Origin: Paenibacillus dokdonensis
Lineage (GTDB): Bacteria; Bacillota; Bacilli; Paenibacillales; Paenibacillaceae
DNA length: 64,000 nucleotides
Direction: 5' to 3'
Assembly: GCF_004916975.1 (NCBI RefSeq)
Contig: NZ_STGQ01000003.1
Span: 124,001 to 188,000 of the forward strand
Below, in pieces: positions 1-7,677 of this stretch (positions are counted from its first letter, which is position 1; each line of letters starts with the position of its first letter). Both the position numbers and the translations under genes were made by a program. The notes below the pieces were generated by a model that had not been told where the DNA came from, made no database searches, and saw only the letters and a list, made by a program, of their open reading frames with translations.

Positions 1-80
1 TCGACATCTGTCCAGCCTGTAAAACGGTTTTCCTGATTCCATATGCTTTCGCCATGTCTTACCAGCACTACTTTAAACAT
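1..80 (-). CDS. gpmA: 2,3-bisphosphoglycerate-dependent phosphoglycerate mutase, N-terminal fragment
   Basis: Only the first 26 codons lie in the window; the gene runs off the left edge. The reading begins MFKVVLVRHGES and continues to WNQENRFTGWTDV. It carries the RHGE phosphohistidine motif and the N-x-x-x-R-F-T-G-W signature of cofactor-dependent phosphoglycerate mutase, which interconverts 3- and 2-phosphoglycerate in glycolysis. GAGGAGG lies about 10 bases before the ATG. A further ATG just upstream is in another frame and soon meets a stop, so position 80 is the start. Confidence 0.88.
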   Translation of the reverse strand, partial: MFKVVLVRHGESIWNQENRFTGWTDV

Positions 81-155
81 CGATTCATACCTCCTCACTG
101 CCATGGCGGCGTAAACTGCATGGTCTATTTTTTGCCTATCCTATTTTTTTAACCC

Positions 156-527
156 TTATTCCGTTTTTTGATGCATGCGGGCGACATAATTATCGGTGGT
201 TAGATAATTCAGCTTCTGGGTCTTTTCGTCGTATTCATAGATCAGGATCATGCCGTAAGTGTCAGAGTTCATGTTGCTGTCAATGACGGCGAAACGACTG
301 CCGCCAAGATAGACGCCCCCTCCGTTCAGGTCAGTTTTCACATCCATTTGACCGGGAAAGCTCTGCATATTGGTTCCGCTGGTGCGAACATCCAGACTGC
401 CTCCGGTAATGTAGGTTCCTGTTTGCATCTTCATTGGCGACTGAGCATTCATATTCAGCAAATAAATCACGACAATGATCAATAATCCGTAAAACAACAA
501 CATGTAAGTGTTATGCTTCTTATCCAC
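156..527 (-). CDS. Hypothetical membrane-anchored protein
   Basis: A 123-residue protein that I do not recognise. A hydrophobic segment at residues 9-26 (LLFYGLLIIVVIYLL) follows a short basic N-terminus, so it is probably a signal anchor with the remaining ~95 residues outside the cell. The exposed part is rich in Gly, Ser, Thr and Asn and looks beta-rich (GGSLDVRTSG, GGGVYLGGSRFAVID). The start is a GTG with AAAGGA about 14 bases upstream, so the start is uncertain. It follows gpmA in transcription direction order on the same strand with a gap of about 75 bases. Function unknown. Confidence 0.6.
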   Translation of the reverse strand: MDKKHNTYMLLFYGLLIIVVIYLLNMNAQSPMKMQTGTYITGGSLDVRTSGTNMQSFPGQMDVKTDLNGGGVYLGGSRFAVIDSNMNSDTYGMILIYEYDEKTQKLNYLTTDNYVARMHQKTE

Positions 528-560
528 AACTATATCATCATTCCTTTCAGATAAGATAAA

Positions 561-585
561 ATGAAGTGCGCTTCATATAATGAAG
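561..585. promoter_or_regulatory. Overlapping inverted repeats, possible operator
   Basis: ATGAAG-TGCG-CTTCAT is a perfect 16-base palindrome and is followed at once by CTTCAT-ATA-ATGAAG, which shares an arm. The structure lies just before the candidate -35 box of the DinB-like gene at 656 and upstream of the minus-strand gene at 156-527. Such nested palindromes often bind dimeric repressors; no regulator can be named. Confidence 0.3.
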
Positions 586-591
586 GCGGAT

Positions 592-620
592 TTGCTCCTT
601 CTGCTGCCATACTGTAAAAT
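592..620 (+). promoter_or_regulatory. Candidate sigma-A promoter for the DinB-like gene
   Basis: TTGCTC (592-597), 17 bases, TAAAAT (615-620). The start codon follows 36 bases after the -10 box, with GGAGGA before it. Confidence 0.4.
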
Positions 621-655
621 TGAATGAAGATTACATATTGTAAGGAGGAAATATT

Positions 656-1117
656 ATGAGAGACTCTTATGTATTCGGACTCATGCTGCGTACACGAAGC
701 AGCATCATCCAAAAGGTCGAAAATCTTCCTGAGGAAAAACGTAATGTGATTCCTGAGGGATTCAGCAACAGCATTCACTGGCAGCTCGGGCATCTGCTGA
801 CGATAACGAATATCATCGTGTTCCAGTTTGCGGGGAAAGAATCCGTCATTCCGGAAAACTACAAAACATTTTTTGCTTCCGGCACCAAACCTGCAGACTG
901 GACAGGGGAGCCTCCGGCTTGGGATGTGCTGATTCAGGAGCTGACCCAGCAGTGTAAGCTGATTGAAGATACTTTCGCTGGCAAGCTTCATGAACCCTTG
1001 GCCGTGAAGGAGAATTTTGCCAAGGCGGAGACCGTCGGCGAAATATTAATTATGAACATCAGCCATGAAAGCTCGCATTCTGGCATGATCAATGCCATGC
1101 TGAAAATACTCGGCTAG
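656..1117 (+). CDS. DinB-like family protein
   Basis: A 153-residue four-helix protein of the DinB/YfiT-like superfamily, which are small metal-binding proteins that include thiol-dependent transferases. The expected metal ligands are visible: a His in WQLGHL near residue 46 and the pair in HESSHSG near residues 137-141. The length is typical of the family. AAGGAGGAAATATT precedes the ATG. The gene stands alone, followed by a strong terminator. The substrate cannot be told from sequence; bacillithiol-dependent members exist in Bacillales, but assigning that here would be a guess. Confidence 0.82.
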   Translation: MRDSYVFGLMLRTRSSIIQKVENLPEEKRNVIPEGFSNSIHWQLGHLLTITNIIVFQFAGKESVIPENYKTFFASGTKPADWTGEPPAWDVLIQELTQQCKLIEDTFAGKLHEPLAVKENFAKAETVGEILIMNISHESSHSGMINAMLKILG

Positions 1118-1121
1118 AAAC

Positions 1122-1157
1122 AAAGAACCCTGGCTTTGGTAAAAGTCAGGGTTCTTT
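1122..1157. terminator. Rho-independent terminator, probably bidirectional
   Basis: AAGAACCCTG...CAGGGTTCTT forms a stem of about 12 pairs with one mismatch, ending in TTTT on the plus strand and having AAAG on the other side. It lies between the stops of the convergent DinB-like gene and yxlG. Confidence 0.75.
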
Positions 1158-1204
1158 TATATCCATATTATTACATATTATATCATGCCTGCATAGGTTT
1201 TTTT

Positions 1205-1984
1205 CTATATTTTGGATTTAACTAGTTTGACCCTATAGGTGGCAGCTGCGAAACAAGCCAGTATGCATAGCATGCTGATGATGAGCGCGCCAGCTGCTTC
1301 CGTCATTCCCTGTCCTTCAAGGAGCCCATTTACGTATATTTGCGGCAGCGAACCGGGACTCCAAGCCAGGTACCGCGGAAACCATCCGGAAGCCATCGTT
1401 AGCATAAGTGCCATCCCTAAACTGACAAAGGCAATACCCGCTGCAGGGTTCAAAAGCGAACTGGCAAGCAGAGTCAATGATCCACCAAACCACATCCACA
1501 GCAGATAAAATCCCCCCGCTGTCAAAGCTGCGCCGGTATCGACCGATCCGATCATCTGCACAGTATAATACCAGGCCCCAGCGTATCCGAGCACGAAGGA
1601 AACGGTGATTAAGGAAAACATGCTCATCCATTTGGCAGCGGTATATGATACGAACGAGACCGGTTTAGAAAATATCATCTGCGAAACGCCGCTTTGGCGT
1701 TCACCTGAAATCATCGTCATCAATGACAGCACCAAGATGAGCAATCCGACCGAATTGTACTGGCCAAGCGTCTGCGCCATTACCTCCGCACCAGAAGGCG
1801 GCTCCATTGTAATCGTCATGCCTTTGGGCATGTTTCCCGCCGACTTCAGGATTTCCGGCATGAAGCGGGTTACGATCGGCTGCATTACCCCCAGCATCAG
1901 AAAGACCAGTGGCACCCAGAGCCATTTATAGCTGCGCCCCATCTCCAGCATTTCTTTGCGAAAAAACAATCCGAACTGTCTCAT
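1205..1984 (-). CDS. yxlG: ABC-2 type transporter permease YxlG-like
   Basis: A 259-residue multi-spanning membrane protein with about six hydrophobic segments and the ABC-2 permease feature in which GERQSGV follows a membrane segment. It would form the membrane channel for the ATPase encoded just upstream. The frame is open further upstream, but the ATG at 1984 (MRQFGLFFRKEM) overlaps the stop of the ATPase gene as ATGA, pointing to translational coupling and deciding the start. It is the last gene of a six-gene unit in the same order as B. subtilis sigY-yxlCDEFG, where YxlF and YxlG form a transporter of unknown substrate. Confidence 0.85.
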   Translation of the reverse strand: MRQFGLFFRKEMLEMGRSYKWLWVPLVFLMLGVMQPIVTRFMPEILKSAGNMPKGMTITMEPPSGAEVMAQTLGQYNSVGLLILVLSLMTMISGERQSGVSQMIFSKPVSFVSYTAAKWMSMFSLITVSFVLGYAGAWYYTVQMIGSVDTGAALTAGGFYLLWMWFGGSLTLLASSLLNPAAGIAFVSLGMALMLTMASGWFPRYLAWSPGSLPQIYVNGLLEGQGMTEAAGALIISMLCILACFAAATYRVKLVKSKI

Positions 1985-2901
1985 GCCTGCACCACCTTCA
2001 TAAATAAATCCTCCAGCGTGCTTTGGCCCGATTCGAATTTCCGGAAAAATACGTGATGAGCTACCGCGTCCTTCATCAGATCTTGCGATGCTTGCTCCAC
2101 ATCCGCTACCGTAAGCTCCGCCCGGGTTCCGGCAATCTCCGCCTGCAGTACAAAGGCCTTGCTGCCGACCGATGCCAGCCATTCCCCGGAAGCCTTCTCT
2201 CCACCGACTTCCAAGCGGATCACAGGCTCGCTGTACTCTTTGCGGATATGTTCCAGACTGCCTTGCAATGCGATTTCTCCGGCTTTAATCATGAGAATTT
2301 CGTCGCAAATCTCCTCGGCATCATGCAGGACATGGGTCGAGAACAGGACTGTCGTTTCGCGGCGGATGCGCCGCAGCAGGCTGAGTACGTCTTTTCGCCC
2401 GGCAGGGTCCAGCGCAGAGACCGGTTCATCCAGAATGAGCAGTTTGGGGCGGTGGATCAAGGCCTGTGCCAGTCCCAGCCTCTGTTTCATCCCGCCGGAG
2501 TAGCCCCCTATTTTCCGTTTCCCCTCATTCCCCAGTCCCACGGCTTCCAGCCACTCACCGGTCTTAAGCGCCGCCTCGCGGGTCGTAAGCCCGGCAAGTT
2601 CTCCGGTATAGCTTAAAAATTCTTTGCCGCTCATCCATGGATAAAAAACCGGCATCTGCGGCAAATATCCGATGTATGGCCGGTGGTCCTGAACCGGTCT
2701 TCCACCGTGCAGCAATTGAATGGATCCTTTCGTCGGCTGAAGCAGGCCCGCAAGCATACTGATCGTTGTCGTTTTTCCTGCTCCGTTTGGCCCGAGAAGG
2801 GCTGCGCAGCTTCCTTCGGCAACCGAAAATGAGATCCCGTTTACTACTGTACGCTCCTTGAAGCGCTTGGTTAATCCTTCAACCTGAAGCAGCGGAGTCA
2901 T
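1981..2901 (-). CDS. yxlF: ABC transporter ATP-binding protein YxlF-like
   Basis: A 306-residue ATPase. Walker A is GPNGAGKTTT near residue 40, the signature is YSGGMKQRL near 140, and Walker B is LLILDEPVSALDP near 160, followed by the switch His in FSTHVLHD. The ~80-residue C-terminal extension is usual for ABC-2 export ATPases. I chose the ATG at 2901 (MTPLLQVEGLTK) because GGAAGG lies before it and it overlaps the stop of yxlE as ATGA; the longer open frame has no ribosome site. It pairs with yxlG. The substrate is not known. Confidence 0.9.
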   Translation of the reverse strand: MTPLLQVEGLTKRFKERTVVNGISFSVAEGSCAALLGPNGAGKTTTISMLAGLLQPTKGSIQLLHGGRPVQDHRPYIGYLPQMPVFYPWMSGKEFLSYTGELAGLTTREAALKTGEWLEAVGLGNEGKRKIGGYSGGMKQRLGLAQALIHRPKLLILDEPVSALDPAGRKDVLSLLRRIRRETTVLFSTHVLHDAEEICDEILMIKAGEIALQGSLEHIRKEYSEPVIRLEVGGEKASGEWLASVGSKAFVLQAEIAGTRAELTVADVEQASQDLMKDAVAHHVFFRKFESGQSTLEDLFMKVVQA

Positions 2902-3095
2902 GAGACATCCTTCCTTCCCACAACAAAGTAAGCAACTGAGCCCAGTAGACTTCCGCACAGTATGATGATGACCCATAACCATTTAGGCCCCCGGGTCGAT
3001 TCGGCTTTATATAATGAAATAAGTCCCACCACAGACAAAATCAGCTGGATGAAAATCAGAGGCGCAAGCAGATTCCATGGAATATCCGTATTCAC
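2898..3095 (-). CDS. yxlE: YxlE-like membrane protein (phospholipase-D N-terminal-like)
   Basis: A 65-residue protein with two membrane segments, residues ~8-27 and ~40-60, and the pattern of the PLDc_N family (GPKWLW then SVAYFVVGR at the C-terminus). The start is GTG at 3095 with GGGGGAA 7-8 bases before it. The stop overlaps the yxlF start. In B. subtilis the YxlE protein is reported to act with YxlC and YxlD to restrain sigma-Y; the same role is inferred here from gene order. Confidence 0.8.
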   Translation of the reverse strand: MNTDIPWNLLAPLIFIQLILSVVGLISLYKAESTRGPKWLWVIIILCGSLLGSVAYFVVGRKDVS

Positions 3096-3128
3096 GTGGC
3101 TTCCCCCTTCGCGTTATAAAAATTGTTA

Positions 3129-3353
3129 TTACCGATTTTTTTGTCGTTCTTTTCTCCGCGGCCAGTATATATAAACGAACCAATAAGCGATAAGTGGTGA
3201 AGGGCATTGGATCAGCCCGATGATTCCCCAGAACCAGTAATACTTCGTATGGCGGCGGGCATGTGTGAACAGCCACAGACTTTGAGTCAGCAAAATGGCT
3301 ATTACCAGAACAATGGCCCAGATAGGCAGTGAATCAGAATGTGAACTATGCAT
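3129..3353 (-). CDS. yxlD: YxlD-like small membrane protein
   Basis: A 74-residue protein with two hydrophobic segments (residues ~10-30 and ~42-63) and a very basic C-terminus (PRRKERQKNR) likely to face the cytoplasm. The start overlaps the end of yxlC by eight bases, so the two are probably translated together. By position it corresponds to B. subtilis YxlD, a putative negative regulator of sigma-Y. Sequence similarity by eye is limited, so the name rests mainly on synteny and topology. Confidence 0.7.
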   Translation of the reverse strand: MHSSHSDSLPIWAIVLVIAILLTQSLWLFTHARRHTKYYWFWGIIGLIQCPSPLIAYWFVYIYWPRRKERQKNR

Positions 3354-3759
3354 GACCCGACTTCACCTTTTTTCGTGATTTTTGCAGGGTACGCAAGGCA
3401 ATGGCGATGACCCCTACGAACACAATCCCCTGAATCACTACGAAGATTACGAAGCTGCTCGATGCCAAAAGCAAATTGCCGCCGATAATCACAAGTGCAA
3501 TGATCAGGAACAACGCCCACTCCAGAGCGGCCTGTTTGCGAAGCTTTTGCCTGTGACCGTTCACGAGCTGCTCCAATTCAAGCAGCGTCGGCGGCTCAGG
3601 GTCCCGGATGGTCAGATCCATCTGGTCGAACCCATGCAGCAGTTGTGCGATCAGAGCCTCATCCTCCGCAGATCCTTTTTCGTCCATGTTTATTGCCTGC
3701 GGTGGCAGGTCCGGTTTCTTCGGGTTCATGATCCCATGCTCCCGTTTATTCCTTTTCAT
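3346..3759 (-). CDS. yxlC: YxlC-like membrane protein, putative anti-sigma factor
   Basis: A 137-residue protein with a ~75-residue cytoplasmic part followed by two membrane segments (LFLIIALVIIGGNLLL and IFVVIQGIVFVGVIAIAL) and a basic tail. This layout, directly behind an ECF sigma gene and overlapping it by 14 bases, is that of YxlC, which in B. subtilis is part of the membrane complex restraining sigma-Y. Two starts have good ribosome sites: position 3759 (MKRNKREHG) and the ATG ten codons later (MNPKKPDL). I list the longer one. Confidence 0.75.
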   Translation of the reverse strand: MKRNKREHGIMNPKKPDLPPQAINMDEKGSAEDEALIAQLLHGFDQMDLTIRDPEPPTLLELEQLVNGHRQKLRKQAALEWALFLIIALVIIGGNLLLASSSFVIFVVIQGIVFVGVIAIALRTLQKSRKKVKSGHA

Positions 3760-4276
3760 CAGTCGTCAGCTCCTTTCGTAACTGCTGCAGTCCGTGATAT
3801 ATTCTCGATTTCACCGTTCCCGGCGGAATGTCCATGATTTCGGCAATTTCATCTTGAGTGTAGCCGTAATAGTGCTTGAGCAGAATCGGAAGACGCCACT
3901 CGTAACTTAGTCGGGACAGAGCTTGTACTGCATCCGTCCAAGCTTCCAACTGGTGCTTCAGCTGCCATTCGGTCTGGCGGAGAGCTTGCTCCTGGTCCTT
4001 CCATTGTTTCTCGACTTGCTTCCGGCGCATCTGGTCGATATAGATTCGAGTCGCCAGTGTGATGAGCCAGGAGGAGAATTTGGATTTTCCGTTATATAAC
4101 TTAATTTTCTCGATACACCTCAGCATGGTCTCCTGCGCTATATCCTCCGCCAGTGCCGGGTTCATTGTCATTTTGATCAAATATTTCATTAAAAAGGAGT
4201 AGTGGGATTGCAGCAGCTGCGCCATCGCCTGACTATCTCCGCGCTGAGCGCGTTTGATTTGCTTTTGTTCGTCCAA
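3746..4276 (-). CDS. sigY: ECF RNA polymerase sigma factor SigY
   Basis: A 176-residue sigma-70 family protein of ECF type. Region 2 spans about residues 20-90 (AEDIAQETMLRC, FSSWLITLATRIYID) and region 4 about 120-172 (HYYGYTQDEIAEIMDIPPGT followed by VKSRI), with no sigma-1 or sigma-3 domain. The start is TTG at 4276 with AAAGGAG upstream. It heads sigY-yxlC-yxlD-yxlE-yxlF-yxlG, the complete B. subtilis arrangement, where sigma-Y directs its own operon and responds to nitrogen starvation. The short linker between regions 2 and 4 is rich in Gln. Confidence 0.9.
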   Translation of the reverse strand: MDEQKQIKRAQRGDSQAMAQLLQSHYSFLMKYLIKMTMNPALAEDIAQETMLRCIEKIKLYNGKSKFSSWLITLATRIYIDQMRRKQVEKQWKDQEQALRQTEWQLKHQLEAWTDAVQALSRLSYEWRLPILLKHYYGYTQDEIAEIMDIPPGTVKSRIYHGLQQLRKELTTDEKE

Positions 4277-4363
4277 CTGCTGCCACTCGCTCCTTTCATT
4301 TTTTCATTCGTTTCGCTGCAGCGATGATTGCTTACGTCCGTACGCGACCCATGCAATCACCCA

Positions 4364-4392
4364 TAATACGTTTAGGTTCCTTGATTCGTTCA
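4364..4392 (-). promoter_or_regulatory. Candidate SigY autoregulatory promoter
   Basis: On the minus strand TGAACG (4387-4392) is followed after exactly 16 bases by CGTATTA (4364-4370), about 90 bases before the sigY start. A TGAAC-type -35 with a CGT-type -10 is the general form of ECF promoters, and the known sigY promoter of B. subtilis has TGAACG. No good sigma-A box is seen closer to the gene. Confidence 0.6.
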
Positions 4393-4521
4393 CGGGATAT
4401 TAAAAATATTTTCAGGAAGTTTATTCCGTAGCATTTTTCAGCATAAAGGACGATACCTTTTGTTTCTCCAAAAGGTAACTATTTGTTATTAGAAACGTTT
4501 TATCTTTAAGGAGATGGTTCG

Positions 4522-4743
4522 ATGTCAGTCGTTTTGATTTTGTTTGGCATTATCATACTTGCGCTTGGCGTGATTCAGATCCGCAAGCCCGCCTGGGGTT
4601 GGAGAGCTAATGAAGGTTGGAAGGTAGAAGGTGAATCTGAACCAAGCGAGGCATACCTGGTTTTGGCAGAGATCGGTGGTATATTGATTGTTGTCATGGG
4701 AGCATTTCTTATATTAGTCGGGATATTCAAGTTATTTTATTAA
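4522..4743 (+). CDS. Small two-TM membrane protein (DUF6199-like)
   Basis: A 73-residue protein with two membrane segments (residues 3-20 and 49-70) separated by a ~28-residue loop containing R-K-P-A-W-G-W-R, E-G-W-K and S-E-A-Y. This arrangement matches the small DUF6199-type proteins common in Bacillales; I know of no proven function for them. AAGGAGATGGTTCG precedes the ATG. It is divergent from sigY with about 245 bases between, so its own promoter must lie within 4393-4510. Confidence 0.65.
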   Translation: MSVVLILFGIIILALGVIQIRKPAWGWRANEGWKVEGESEPSEAYLVLAEIGGILIVVMGAFLILVGIFKLFY

Positions 4744-4858
4744 AGAATTATAGGCAATTGCATCGCTACGGATGCGGATCATTCTTACGACCACTTCGCT
4801 TCTTCAGAATGATTCCGCCTCCTCCGCTGAAGTATGTCCTTTCTTTAATTCATTCTAT

Positions 4859-5593
4859 TTATTTCTTTTCCGCTGAGATCATTAAAAACATAGGTCTTCG
4901 AGTTTCGTCCATCATCCCGGGTATATTTTTTAACATTTCATCCGAAGGCGTAGATTCCTTGACTGCCTGGATGCTGAAACCAGCATGGATTAAGTCATTA
5001 ATATAAGTTGATATGGTACGATGATATTTTATAACGTTTTCCGTTAAGAACGTTGTTTCACGCACGCCTTCCGATGCATAGTTGTCCACTGGCCAATGCA
5101 GCGTATTCCCTTGGTCATCGTAATACCAATCTTGTTCGCTGCGCGAAGTGAAAATCGGATGTTCCACTGAAAAAACAAATGTACCACCTGCCGCTAGACA
5201 GTCATAGACCTTTTTGCAAATCAACTCGAATGACTCGATATAGTGAATAGCTAATGAACTGATAACCACATCAAATGGAGCGTTAGAAAAGTGGATCTCT
5301 TCAATTGGCATTTTTATATACGAAATCAAAGGATCATTCGTCATTTCCCGAGCCTTTTGAAGCATTTTTTCGGAAATATCCACGCCAACCACCGAACTAG
5401 CCTGTTGCTCACGAGCATACCGGCAATGCCAACCGAAACCGCAGCCCAAATCGAGTACATTCTTATTCTGTAGATTTGGAATTAATGTTTTTAGTACGTA
5501 CCATTCTCCTGCAGCCTCGAGTCCTTGGACTGACCTTGGCATTTTTTCATAAGCAGAAAAGAAATTCACATCATCATATTTGTTTTGTTTCAT
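4859..5593 (-). CDS. Class I SAM-dependent methyltransferase
   Basis: A 244-residue methyltransferase. Motif I is VLDLGCGFGWH (about residues 46-56), the acidic end of beta-2 is VVGVDIS, and motif IV/post-I is PFDVVISSLAIHY. The C-terminal half (SVEHPIF, ENVIKYHRTISTY) is like the uncharacterised Bacillus methyltransferases of the YjhP/UbiE-like type. A TTG four codons earlier sits directly on AAGGAG and cannot be used, so the ATG at 5593 is the start. It stands alone. Substrate unknown. Confidence 0.85.
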   Translation of the reverse strand: MKQNKYDDVNFFSAYEKMPRSVQGLEAAGEWYVLKTLIPNLQNKNVLDLGCGFGWHCRYAREQQASSVVGVDISEKMLQKAREMTNDPLISYIKMPIEEIHFSNAPFDVVISSLAIHYIESFELICKKVYDCLAAGGTFVFSVEHPIFTSRSEQDWYYDDQGNTLHWPVDNYASEGVRETTFLTENVIKYHRTISTYINDLIHAGFSIQAVKESTPSDEMLKNIPGMMDETRRPMFLMISAEKK

Positions 5594-5777
5594 CGTATAT
5601 TTCAACTCCTTTTAGGCGAGCTCAACTCGCACCTTATCATGAATATTAACACAACAAATATTAAAGTTAATTCTCATTTCAAATTTCTGTTGTTGCTCAG
5701 CTGTGAGGAAATATCCTAAAAATTTGTTAAAAGTGATAATGTATTTAAAACAAATTAATAATAAGGAGATCGTCCTA

Positions 5778-5954
5778 TTGCATAAAAAGAAATACTTAAC
5801 CCTTTTACCGCCGTTCCTCATTCTAACGATCATCTTGGCTTTCACTCTTCCAAACGATAAAAGGTATTTTGCATTTTTAGCCACGTTTGCATTTTGGATT
5901 ACATACTATGTTTGGATTTATATTGAGAAGCAGATACAGAAGAAAAACGAATAG
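5778..5954 (+). CDS. Small two-TM membrane protein
   Basis: A 58-residue protein that I do not recognise. Two hydrophobic stretches, LLPPFLILTIILAFTL and FLATFAFWITYYVWIYI, are separated by a short polar turn (PNDKRY); both termini are basic. The start is TTG at 5778, chosen because AAGGAG lies 9 bases before it; the longer frame upstream lacks a ribosome site. An opposite-strand frame over the same region has no such support. Confidence 0.55.
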   Translation: MHKKKYLTLLPPFLILTIILAFTLPNDKRYFAFLATFAFWITYYVWIYIEKQIQKKNE

Positions 5955-6094
5955 CATTTGTTGCGTCTTATGTGTCTATTGCTTATTGCCTCTATCCTTA
6001 TTGATGATGATTTATACGACACCGTGTTGCGGTACGATCATTGCTAAAAATTAAATCCAAAGGGAATAATGTTATAAAAAGGATTGATCAACGA

Positions 6095-6445
6095 ATGAAA
6101 AAGATTACGATAATAGTGATATTGGGTTTTCTTTTACTTTCGCCCATTGCATCTGCAGAACCAAATAATAAAATTTGTAACGATGTTCTCCTAACTTCAC
6201 TTAGTCCGGCGATCTCAAACGCGATCAGCGGGTATTATGGGTATCCACGGTTATATGGGATGTATGATGCGAAGATTCTGAGAATTGAGCGAGTTCATGA
6301 AGGCGAATACACGTTTAATGTCACTGTGCAGGTCAAAACTTTTGTTGGAGCCCATAACCATCCTTTTGGTTTAGAAACAATGACCATAGCAGTTAGCCCT
6401 GGCTCAATGCTTGTTTCGAAGTTTCATCATGAAGATGCAAACTAA
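6095..6445 (+). CDS. Secreted DUF3888-type protein
   Basis: A 116-residue protein with a clear signal peptide (MKKITIIVILGFLLL then PIASA, cleavage about residue 21). The mature part begins with a Cys-containing segment and NDVLLTSLSPAISNAIS, then YYGYP, which is the pattern of DUF3888 proteins found in Bacillus and Paenibacillus. The conserved second half contains EGEYTFNVTVQV and GAHNHPFG. I chose the ATG at 6095 since the upstream extension carries only charged residues and would spoil the signal peptide. Role unknown. Confidence 0.7.
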   Translation: MKKITIIVILGFLLLSPIASAEPNNKICNDVLLTSLSPAISNAISGYYGYPRLYGMYDAKILRIERVHEGEYTFNVTVQVKTFVGAHNHPFGLETMTIAVSPGSMLVSKFHHEDAN

Positions 6446-6526
6446 ATCGTTACGGATCAGGATTGCAAAAATATAGTTTGGTTGCACACTCAAATTACGT
6501 GCTATATTCTATTTGGAGGTGCATCC

Positions 6527-6637
6527 ATGAGTGGTAAAAAACTTGTGCTCTTGATAGTGTCTATTTGTGTATTTGGATTAATAGGTGTCTATGGGTTGAT
6601 ATATTTGATCGTATGGTTTGCTTTTAATTCATCTTGA
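6527..6637 (+). CDS. 36-residue single-TM peptide
   Basis: Reads MSGKKLVLLIVSICVFG then LIGVYGLIYLIVWFAFNSS: a short basic N-terminus and one long hydrophobic segment. TTTGGAGGTGCATCC gives an ideal ribosome site six bases before the ATG. It follows the DUF3888-type gene after 80 bases on the same strand. Such peptides are common in Bacillales but no function can be given. Confidence 0.45.
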   Translation: MSGKKLVLLIVSICVFGLIGVYGLIYLIVWFAFNSS

Positions 6638-6682
6638 TTACTCATCGGCTCAGCTTCCCGATCTTCACTCTTTCCTCAAAAC

Positions 6683-6706
6683 AAAAAGCCACTCGAATGA
6701 GTGACC
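6683..6706 (-). terminator. Terminator of the gene at 6721-7146
   Basis: On the minus strand GTCACTC-ATTC-GAGTGGC is a hairpin followed by TTTTTG, 15 bases past the stop codon of the upstream gene. Confidence 0.65.
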
Positions 6707-6720
6707 TTGAAATTTGGAAT

Positions 6721-7146
6721 TTATGCGAAGGCTAATACGGTCTTTGTCGCAAGCCAGAGTAAATCACATAATTCAAGATTTGCTATGTCATTACTTGGCA
6801 GGCTATCCGGTAAAATACACTTTGGGATTTTCCAATGAAAATAATTACTCACCTTGTCATTATTATATTCAATCAGTAAGCCACTCTCCAGGTTTCCCTG
6901 AACCATCTCAATCATTTGTCCGATGGAAAGAAGCGGCAGCGCTTCGCCTTTATGATAGTCCTCGTTAAAGTCTCTGTGACCAGAATTCACGAAAGGGCCC
7001 TCATAGCAAGTGAGATCATCATACTTTACCTTAACCACGTAGAGATCAGATAATCCGGGATTCCTCACCATCCACCATTTACGCAACCTCTCTTTTTGCT
7101 CGGTAGACAGTTCATTCAGATCATCAATGGTTATCCTCTGCTTCAT
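6721..7146 (-). CDS. Hypothetical protein, soluble
   Basis: A 141-residue protein without signal or membrane segments that I do not recognise with certainty. The N-terminus (MKQRITIDDLNELSTEQKER then LRKWW) resembles the start of small uncharacterised Paenibacillus proteins that I associate with phage-derived regions. A later stretch, LPLLSIGQMIEMVQGN, is amphipathic, and the C-terminus is DLLWLATKTVLAFA. A GGAGGTGC site precedes the ATG. It ends at a good terminator. No partner is evident. Confidence 0.6.
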   Translation of the reverse strand: MKQRITIDDLNELSTEQKERLRKWWMVRNPGLSDLYVVKVKYDDLTCYEGPFVNSGHRDFNEDYHKGEALPLLSIGQMIEMVQGNLESGLLIEYNNDKVSNYFHWKIPKCILPDSLPSNDIANLELCDLLWLATKTVLAFA

Positions 7147-7397
7147 GAACGATTAGCACCTCCCTCTCTCTTTCGTCCATTCTTATCAAGAAGAATATTC
7201 CATTGGCTATGCTCGAATTCCTTTATCTTAAATCAAACCGCCTTGTTGGATTATGCAGGAGGGAAAATTTATGATTTGGTATGTTTACTAGCCGCTCAAT
7301 CCTTCAAATCGCATTCACTTCCACTCCTTCTGTTTATAGATACATAAGGGATTCAACAATAGAAGAAGTAATGTCGACAATGTAAGGAGGTGCGACT

Positions 7398-7628
7398 ATG
7401 CCTAATAACAAAAAGCCATCTGTTCATACTGTTCCAAATCCTGAAGGTGGTTGGGACAACCAACAAGATGGAAAAGTTATGAGTCATGGTGAAACAAAAG
7501 CTGATGCCCAAAAGCTTGGAAGGCAACAAGCAATGAAAGATAAGACAGAACATGTTATTCATAACAAGGACGGGATAATATCAGAGTCCAATAGTTATGG
7601 GAATGACCCGTTCCCGCCAAGAGGATAA
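7398..7628 (+). CDS. DUF2188 family protein
   Basis: A 76-residue protein fitting DUF2188: HTVPNPEGGWDNQQDG, then a helix with K-A-D-A-Q-K-L-G-R-Q-Q-A and the ending HNKDGIISESNSYGNDP. Members are small, soluble and of unknown function, common in bacteria. AAGGAGGTGCGACT precedes the ATG. A loose ATCCGG...CCGGAT hairpin just after the stop may terminate it. Confidence 0.8.
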   Translation: MPNNKKPSVHTVPNPEGGWDNQQDGKVMSHGETKADAQKLGRQQAMKDKTEHVIHNKDGIISESNSYGNDPFPPRG

Positions 7629-7677
7629 TATCATCTATCCGGTTTCGTTATTTAAACGGGAAGCCGGATATTCTTTA

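Noticed and set aside
4750..4830. Imperfect hairpin (ATCATTCT...AGAATGAT) after the gene at 4522-4743
   Set aside because: The loop is about 20 bases and no T-run follows on either strand, so I do not call a terminator.
5612..5884. Minus-strand 90-codon frame opposite the small membrane gene at 5778-5954
   Set aside because: No ribosome site, and the opposite strand has a well-placed AAGGAG and a credible two-helix protein.
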